NCBI GenBank assembly: GCA_914767715.1
Contig: OU612075.1
Span: 5,024,001 to 5,084,000, forward strand
DNA length: 60,000 nt
Reading direction: 5' to 3'
DNA from: Membranipora membranacea
Lineage: Eukaryota; Bryozoa; Gymnolaemata; Cheilostomatida; Membraniporidae
The first letter of the stretch is position 1. The number at the start of each line of letters is the position of its first letter. Below are positions 53,032-60,000 of this stretch, piece by piece. Below the pieces are notes generated by a model. That model had not been told where the DNA came from, ran no database searches, and saw only the letters and a list, made by a program, of their open reading frames with translations. A program made the translations under genes and the position numbers.

Positions 53032-54171
53032 ACGGGTGTGAATGCATTCAATTTTACCAGATCGGTATAGTATCTCCCAACAATTTGCAGAATTTATGTT
53101 GTTGATGATGGGGGGGGACAACTTCGATATATCTAACGTTATTTAATAACTTTTTATCCTTAGACTGTAGCTTCGTGAGATGTGAGGGACAACCGCTACT
53201 TATTTATGCTGGTGGCCAACCTCCGGCAATCTTGTGAATTGGGTAGTCATTGTCTTAATTCCCCGATGATTAGACGCAAAAGAAGCCCATTATTATCAAA
53301 CTTTATATATCACCACCATTCCTCAGTTCTGGTGAATTAACTCTATACGAATTCTTTTTATGGACATTATGCCCTCAGGCATAAATCGCAGCCTATTCAA
53401 TGAACTCATATTTTTTATGGACTGCTACTGAAATTACAATGTTTTTTTATATGAAAACCATTTCCAATTTTTATCATGACTGAGTGAGTGGAAACTTACA
53501 CCATATATTATGACAATATATATATATATATATATCATAAAAAATAACGTATACAAAAACAAATACATTGTTGTTATCGATAGGCCGATTAATTTGACAA
53601 TTGATATGAAGTTGAAATCTCTACCATTGTTATTTTGAAGGCTAAGATTGGAGTTTTCAAGGTTATTCTGTCCTGTGCTAGCCGAGTCTTCTTATGTTTT
53701 GCTCACAAAAATGCAGCTCTACTGTAAAACGCGTATGTCCTCTCTCACTGTATTATTCAGTTTAGTTAGGTTATGTAACTCACCAGTGATCCCTAGTTAG
53801 TATTAACACAATACTTAATGTCTGACATTGCATAATTTGTTGGTTTAAATGATCAATGTTGGACACATTATGATTGATAGGGCGATTAGCAAGACACTAT
53901 CTGGATCGGCAATAAATTTGTTGTCATTATCCCATTCAGTTTCAACTCTCGTCTTTTCTCATAATAACTCACATGACGTCATTTGTTATATTTTCCAATG
54001 GGCCAACCCACTTGGGATTCCCAAGAATGTTCACACACAATACACACAGGACACACAACTCTTATACACAATTTATCTCAATCTTAGTATCTTTGCAGAC
54101 TGGCCATGTGTGTATACCTATAATACTACCTTTGTACAGTGGGTCCTTCACTGTTCAACCAGTCAATAATT
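53032..54171. other. Spacer with a TA microsatellite
   Basis: No gene supported. An uninterrupted (TA)n run lies at about 53516-53535. A G-run occurs at about 53110. Confidence 0.5.
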
Positions 54172-54244
54172 TGGAGGTGCCGGGTATCGATTCCGGTACC
54201 TCTCACATGCTAAGCGAGCGCTCTACCACTTGAGCTACACCCCC
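54172..54244 (-). tRNA. tRNA-Ala (AGC), non-consensus T loop
   Basis: The minus strand folds as a 73-nt cloverleaf. Acceptor GGGGGTG pairs with CACCTCC. The D arm is GCTC/GAGC, the anticodon stem CTCGC/GTGAG and the loop TTAGCAT, with anticodon AGC. The T arm reads CCGGA-ATCGATA-CCCGG. The expected G53-C61 pair is A-C and T54 is A, which also spoils the B box. It may be a young pseudogene or weakly transcribed. No intron. Confidence 0.7.
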
Positions 54245-54683
54245 AATGAATACATGAGGACAGACAGATAGTTTGTAATTCAGAGTATAATCTGTACCAA
54301 ACAACCATGGGAACAACCACATGCCTCCATTATCTTATTAGCAGGATCATCCTCCCTTAATCTATCCCCTGGCAAATTTCGAGAGATACAGTTTTTTAAT
54401 GCCACAAGTAAAACTATACAGTGATATATAATGATACATATGGTTATTAATCGTTGGCTTTGTTGTGGGATTATTTTACCTCAATGAGCGATTGGCATTA
54501 TTGTAATCCAATCAAAGAGTATCATTGATGCGGGTTTCATCCTGTACATTACTGTAATACTTATTTAAATTGTTTGCGTCTTTTGCTAGATGTAACCACA
54601 CCAACTAAGTAATTTCCCGATTGGAGTGTCTTAATCACATGTATTTCAAGATGTGAACGTGATGTTGTCCTTGTCAAAACTAA

Positions 54684-54757
54684 TGGCCAATATGGGGCTC
54701 GAACCCATGACATTCGCGTTATTAGCACGACGCTCTAACCAACTGAGCTAATCGGCC
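54684..54757 (-). tRNA. tRNA-Ile (AAT)
   Basis: The minus strand folds as a 74-nt cloverleaf. Acceptor GGCCGAT pairs with ATTGGCC, the D arm is GCTC/GAGC, the anticodon stem TCGTG/CGCGA has loop CTAATAA (anticodon AAT), and the T arm is ATGGG-TTCGAGC-CCCAT. The discriminator is A. The A box (TAGCTCAGTTGG) and B box (GGTTCGAGCCC) are intact. No intron. It looks functional. Confidence 0.93.
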
Positions 54758-56234
54758 AGTTATTTTAGATGTAACAAAATTATCAAGTGGACACAACTCT
54801 GATTTCCAACAGTATGTATGTTTTTTTTCCATTACTGTTTTTACAAAATAACACACAAATATTGAAGAAAATGGACAGTATAGAAAATAGAAATAGAAAA
54901 TGAGAGTGGAGATGAACAAAACTTCTGGGGTGTTCCAGTGTTTGTTGTGATTGGCTTGATATGATATAACTTTGTTTATATCTTCAAGTTAAACAACAAC
55001 AAGTAAATAGCTTTCTTGGCTTTCAGTGAATAAAGCTCATTGCTGGACATGCAATAAATCTAGTAACTTTTCATTGTGTTACGTCACAATGGCGAGCGTG
55101 CATATTTTTATAAGCGGTACCAAATCACTGGGATAAATCTTGCTTGCCTCCTAACAGTGATACCAAACAGAAGCCAGACTCAGGCAAAAGATTTCATTCG
55201 TTGAAGGTGGAGAAACAGGTATTTATTCAGTTTTTAATTCTCCTGCAAGTTGATAAATTGTTGAATGTATATTGATTATCACTGTGGTAAAGAATTGCAA
55301 CAGGGCTTAGATCTCTGTTGGCACAGTTGGTTTTCTGCCAAACATAGCAAACATGTGTATGTAGGGTATGTTAATTATGTCAACTATAGATCCTTGGTTA
55401 GGTTCGGTTACCTAGTTTCTGAAGGTGTTTTGTTGACAATGAAATGTCACTACCAGCAAAAACACCTGAGCTCTTTAATCTATTCATGGGACTAGCAAAG
55501 TAGGTAAGTTAGTAAGTAAGTTTTCCTCGCAGAATCGGACCCAGAGCTGGAATGTTTTTAGTAGGTAGGCTATATCGTGTCGAAAGACTTTTCCTTTCTT
55601 TGGTTGGGTAACAGCCTCAAGGTAATTTAAAGATATTAAACTTTTATCTATAATCATTTTCTCGAAAATCTTCAGATAATTTATGACAGTCTATTGAGGA
55701 ACACATGCGGTTTTAAGATGTGCCCATCTGAATTTGAATTTGATTTCTAATCATTCTGTTTCTATAGTCTATACTATACTTGAACGAAATTCGCTCGTTC
55801 AACTAAATGAATGAAGCTAAAGCTTGGTAACCTTGCAATGACCGTTAGCCTGCTGTCTTGACATGCTTTGTTGTTGCCCCCCCCCCCACAGCCAGTGGCG
55901 TATATTAGCACTCACGGCCCACAAATTTCCGTGAGTGGCTGAATAGCTCAGTGTGTAGAGTGTCCGCGGGCTCGGGGATATACTTCTCGGTGAGAGTGGG
56001 GAAAAGAGGGAGGAGAAAAGAGAAAAAAGGGAGGGGCAAATGAAAAAAATAAGAAGAAGTTGTCTTCTCATTTTACGTGTCATGACAACTTCTGGGATAT
56101 TTTATAGTTTTTTTTATAGACATAAAACATAACCTTGCACATAGAGAGAGGTATACAATGAGCAATAGAAACGGTTTTTCAATTTGCAGATGAGGATTAA
56201 CTGCCTTATGAGTCATCTAAACAATTGACTTTTG
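54758..56234. other. Spacer with a possible noncoding first exon and a tRNA-like A box
   Basis: No coding gene supported. TTTTTATAAG at about 55106 followed by a donor-like GAAACAG/GTATTT at about 55219 could be a promoter with a noncoding exon. One end of the TAGCCTG foldback family lies at 55846. A tRNA A-box-like AATAGCTCAGTGTGTAGAG at about 55942 has no matching B box. Confidence 0.35.
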
Positions 56235-56911
56235 ATGGCTGGCAAAGAAATTCTTAGCAGTGAACTATTTGACCAGGTTGTTAATGACTTGATAGTCGCC
56301 AATAAAGGTTAGCTACGGCCCGCAACACTGTTTGTTCATCATTTCATATAGAGTAATCCTGTGTGTTAGCTAGCAATGTCCATTTAGTTATCTATGCTGC
56401 GACTTGATCAGCGATATAACAGAAACGGTATTATTTGCCAATTCAAGCAAAGAGTTTTATTTTGCGAAAGGTATAGGTACAAAGCTTGTAAGATAGGTTA
56501 TATTGTATTTAATAAGATACAAATTTAAGCAGATGATTTCTCAAAATTAAAACTATAGCACCTCGATGTTGACCTCAATACCCTCAACAAAAAAATTAAT
56601 CCTTTTTTTCAGCCTGAAAAGTTGCTACTAAAAGTCAAGTCAAGTAAAAAAAAAACACGAGAATATATCAAGCACAGCACTGTGTACAGGTCTGAGGACA
56701 GTCATAGGAAAATCCTTAGTAGGTATTTAAATAATATGTATGTCAACGTCATGTTGACCTTACAATACCTCACTGCATGCTGAATGCAGAACTTGAGGCT
56801 AATATTAAGATGGTTGAGACTGCAGCTCAGCTCGTATGGCCGTACGAATGCGGACAAGATTTGTTGAAGTGTTCTTTGCAGCAGGTGATGAGTTGGCAGC
56901 GTGCAGTCAAG
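56235..56911 (+). CDS. Candidate 5' coding exons of an unidentified plus-strand gene
   Basis: After an acceptor (TTTGCAG, about 56183-56189), an ATG at 56235 opens 24 codons (MAGKEILSSELFDQVVNDLI then VANK) ending at a GTTAG donor after 56308. A phase-compatible mini-exon at about 56882-56911 (reads AGDELAACSQ) lies between TTTGCAG and GTATAAG. I cannot find a third exon with confidence and recognise no family. Treat as a hypothesis. Confidence 0.25.
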
Positions 56912-58573
56912 GTATAAGATATGACAGCGTGGCAGTCTGGATCTGTACAGCAAGACTCTCACTACACCTGCAAGAGGAGAATGTTTATATTATGCAATGA
57001 GGGCATTGTGAAAGCATCTGATCGAACAAAACATGGTTTTTCCAATGTATTGCATCGGCAAAATTATCTTTTGTCTGATCAGATGTGATCTTGTCAGGTT
57101 TGGTAGTTTTTGCATGAGCTTTGCAATTTTACATTGTGATTGCACAAATGAATTGAATCAGCTGATGTGACAGTCGCCTCAGTGCCACGTTAGAATGAAA
57201 ACTATTCAAAGTGTCTAAACATCTAGCATTGACTAGTACCGTAGAGGAGTAAATATTTTCTTAAATTAAATTTAGCTAGATGAGTTAATGTTAGCTAGTA
57301 CTCAATTCTAGCTATTTTGAGCTTAATCAAGTAGCCTTTGTGCGGAAAGGCGCACTTCTCCTACTCTTCTAAGGTATGATGTAGTTCCTCAAATCAAACA
57401 CTAATAAACTTTGGGCCTACTTTGCTTTAAGAAAACAACATACCATTTGCAAAGAGTTGATGGATGTTAACAGGTCATGTAAAAGAGTAGACGTCAAATT
57501 CTTCACCGCCTAAGTGATCCTATCGTTCTTTGCATCATCAAGGAAACTAGATATAAACAGAAAGCATACACCAGTTAATTATTCAGTATATTGTCCTTTT
57601 GTTGTACAACGCTAAATAAATCCACGACCCCTCTGCCCAAAATATTAAGCCGCGTTTACACATGAGGTTGAAATGGTCAAATATTACGATGTCATGAGTG
57701 TCAGCGGAAAAGACTTAAGCAGAAAGATGGAGCATAGAAGACAATAATAATTGCGTGCATCCACCTTGTCGCCAATAAGTGATAATGTGCATATAATATT
57801 GATTATGTCATTGTCTCACGATCGGCAAGATGATATACCAATTACCTGTATTAGATGAGGCTTGTAACAACTAAGGTTAGGGTGTTATAATCTCAAGCCA
57901 ATCTGTGGCCATGTAGGCTCGCTAGACACGTCACAAGACATAGGGCTTCCTGTTACCAATTCAACTGACAAAAAACACTGGTAATGCATATTATACATCT
58001 GATTAGGCTTAGGCTACTTACGCTTAGCGGAGGGTGCTATCTTCTCTAGATCAGTCATTTCTGCATTGAACCATGTCTTCCTCTGAATAGCATTCGGGTC
58101 TTCAACTTAACTGCTGGCAGCCTTGTCCCAAAAAGTACATCCAGAAATATAGATTGTGTACCTACAAGATCATACAATGTAAATCTGAGCAAGACAACGA
58201 TTACGTAAATACTCAACTGATCGCTGGATCAGGAGCTCTTTCAATGAGAATGAGCACTAACTACACTAGTCAACATGTTGCCATCACTTCGCCCTAATCC
58301 TTTACTGTCCCTCAGTTCCAAAGACAGGGCTAACTGAGGTAACTCAGTCCACCAGCAAGGAATCAATCAATCAATTATTGGAGATAAAAACTAAGCTCCT
58401 AGTACTACCCACCTAAGTAACCTGTCTTGACAAGCTTGTCAAAGATTGACAAAGCTTGTCAAGACAGGCTACCACCTAAGCAGCTATCCATCCCTTTAAC
58501 TCCTTGCTAAGAGTAAGTGTACTCAACTTGACTTATTTATGACATTATTGACTAGTAGTAAAAAAATACTCAC
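56912..58573. other. Spacer with weak minus-strand exon-like stretches
   Basis: A minus-strand stretch at about 58103-58020 reads EDPNAIQRKTWFNAEMTDLE then KIAPSAK before a consensus GTAAGT donor; its entry phase does not match the candidate exon at 58574-58762. A mini foldback (TAACCTGTCTTGACAAGC family, copy 2) is at 58418-58471. Nothing else is supported. Confidence 0.35.
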
Positions 58574-58762
58574 ATCATCATCTTTCTTTGGTTCAAAACT
58601 AACCAGTCTTCTTCTCATCAGGCCAGATGTTTTTATACAGGCTGTACCTGTCCAGTCTTCAACCAACTCGTATAAGTAAAACATACAGCTAAGCTTATTT
58701 TGCTTCATCATAAAAAGAGTATAAGGAATTTGTCCAGTGCTTGCTGTGTACACTTTGAGTCT
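58574..58762 (-). CDS. Candidate coding exon, minus strand, unidentified gene
   Basis: An acceptor-like AAAGTAG precedes 63 open codons (LKVYTASTGQIPYTLFMMKQ, then SCMFYLYELVED, then RRRLVSFEPKKDDD) followed by a consensus donor GTGAGT. The order VYTAS...FYLYELVED is faintly like the start of a WGR domain (PARP family), but the WGR triplet is absent, so I do not assign it. The rest of the gene would lie on both sides. Confidence 0.25.
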
Positions 58763-60000
58763 CTACTTTCCTGTCAAAACCACTCGGTTTGCTTCATCAT
58801 AGTTGAGCAGGAATGTAATTCGGAGGATAGTGAAGGATTTATGTAGTTTTCAATAACAATTTAACTTGAAATTTTTTTTAATAATTTACATCTCATGTTT
58901 TATTGGAAATTTTGAGAATTGAGAACAAATAAAAATTGAGAAAATGCGGGACAATGTATTGAAGGGATATATTTTCTCAATTTTAAGATAGTAGAGTTGT
59001 CTACTCTGGCAGGATTCTCAATTTTCTCAATTATTCTCAATTTTAGGTGAAAGTATAGTGGATCTCTGGGCGCTTATAATCATTGTCAATAAGATTGTTG
59101 TGGGTTCGAATCCCATCAAGGTCAGTTTTTTTTCAAATGGGTGCTTTATAACTGGAGCATTTTTACCGTAATCTTCTACTGCTATTGAGTTGTTTTCTGA
59201 AAGTACCCAACAGCTCAGTGAGCTATTGAAATACCTCTCTGCTTGCACTATTTTGCTACCGATATGCAAAAATTTCCGTGGTGGGAGCGCCCTTCCCACA
59301 CCCTCACCGCCACGCCTACAGCGTGTGGATCGGGCTGCGCCCGATTATTATGCTCATCTCTGAAAAGTCAGTGAGTGAAATTTTTTAGAATATACGCCCC
59401 TGCCCACAGCATAGATTGTCAAGACCGCCCTGGAATACCTCTACCTGCGACTCTTTGACTCAGATTTATAGAAAAGTACCTGATACATATTGAATTTGAA
59501 CAAGCTTGATCCAATTGGTCTGCATTGAGAGTTTGAACCAACGACGGCTCACGAGTAGAATTGGAACAACTAAAATTCAGAAAAAACTTGATCTACGTAT
59601 TGACTATGTTTACTGTGTTTTCATGCAAATATGATATGTACGCATGAGACCTTTCATCATTGGTCCTGCTAAACGATAATCTTAGATAGACAGGTAGATT
59701 GTGTGATATTAAAGTTTGATAAATCAAATCTGTGTGTCATATGCTTGAATCCAAAAATATATCTACAATGGAATGTCTAGCTTCTCAAAAAGTGGTTACA
59801 GGCCACAATGTCACAATATATACTTTTTATATGAATAGTTACACTTACATCTCAAAATGAGGTGCCAACAAGAGAGGGTGCCAACTTCATCACTATTTAC
59901 CATTTCTCCCATCATTATATCCAGTGTAATAAGTCCACTTGGTCGCCACCTCCTCCCCGACTTTGACTTATCAACACTAACTATCCTAAATTTATCTTTC
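58763..60000. other. Right-edge spacer with a tRNA-like repeat and a possible minus-strand exon
   Basis: A repeat of TCTCAATTTT/AAAATTGAGAA motifs fills 58905-59045. A tRNA-like B box (GGGTTCGAATCCCATCAAGG) followed by T8 lies at about 59100-59130, probably a SINE head. At the edge, a minus-strand frame from 60000 to about 59853 is open for 50 codons (FRIVSVDKSKSGRRW) and ends at a GTAAGT donor; it may be an exon but I cannot identify it. Confidence 0.3.

Noticed and set aside
55936-55990. Second A-box-like tRNA start
   Set aside because: The 3' half does not pair and there is no B box.
59052-59130. Possible tRNA gene with a perfect B box
   Set aside because: The acceptor and anticodon stems do not form and a T run follows; more likely a SINE head.
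1-60000. CRISPR arrays, operons, ribosome binding sites, prophage
   Set aside because: The window is spliced eukaryotic DNA; no regularly spaced repeats of CRISPR type and no prokaryotic gene organisation were seen.

Overview
This window is AT-rich metazoan nuclear DNA. Genes have many short exons with GT-AG introns of roughly 200 bp to 6.6 kb. There are two nuclear-type tRNA sequences and an intron and intergenic landscape full of small inverted-repeat elements, tRNA-derived retroposons and decayed non-LTR retrotransposons. I cannot fix the species from sequence alone. Gene content and structure fit a marine invertebrate such as a sponge, mollusc or annelid, rather than a vertebrate or an arthropod with compact introns.

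Layout. (1) 117-17104, minus strand: the 5' two-thirds of a TRIP12-type HECT E3 ubiquitin ligase. I reconstruct 24 phase-consistent coding exons (about 1232 codons: a Ser/Gly/Lys-rich tail, armadillo repeats and a WWE domain). The HECT end lies beyond the left edge. (2) 18740-36157, plus strand: a complete 13-exon carotenoid cleavage oxygenase (BCO/RPE65 family, 527 aa) with all four iron-ligand histidines. Its intron 6 contains a nested two-exon gene (28417-29911) with its own TATA box, for a small secreted Cys-rich protein resembling a chitin-binding domain. Intron 1 contains an antisense LINE. (3) 36158-41519: a repeat-rich spacer with LINE and LTR-retrotransposon fragments, a foldback element and a single-exon gene for a 266-aa protein with degenerate ankyrin-like repeats. 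(4) 41520-53024, plus strand: an eight-exon gene for a predicted 1025-aa protein that I do not recognise. (5) 53025-60000: two tRNA sequences (Ala-AGC with a non-consensus T loop, and Ile-AAT), repeats, and weak candidate exons of further genes on both strands.

The most unusual signals are in region 4. The unknown gene carries a tandem internal duplication. One unit keeps only a collapsed relic of its large exon and has been invaded by a 6,166-bp element (42760-48925) with 564-bp terminal inverted repeats starting CACTG and a 3-bp TGA target duplication. The second unit preserves the uninterrupted site. Elsewhere, two TIR-flanked element types carry tRNA-like sequences inside them. A 448-bp near-perfect palindrome ends 33 nt from a TRIP12 acceptor, and one TRIP12 exon has a 30-nt duplicated 5' splice site. 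The protein-coding genes do not form a functional pathway together; they are neighbours in an ordinary eukaryotic locus.
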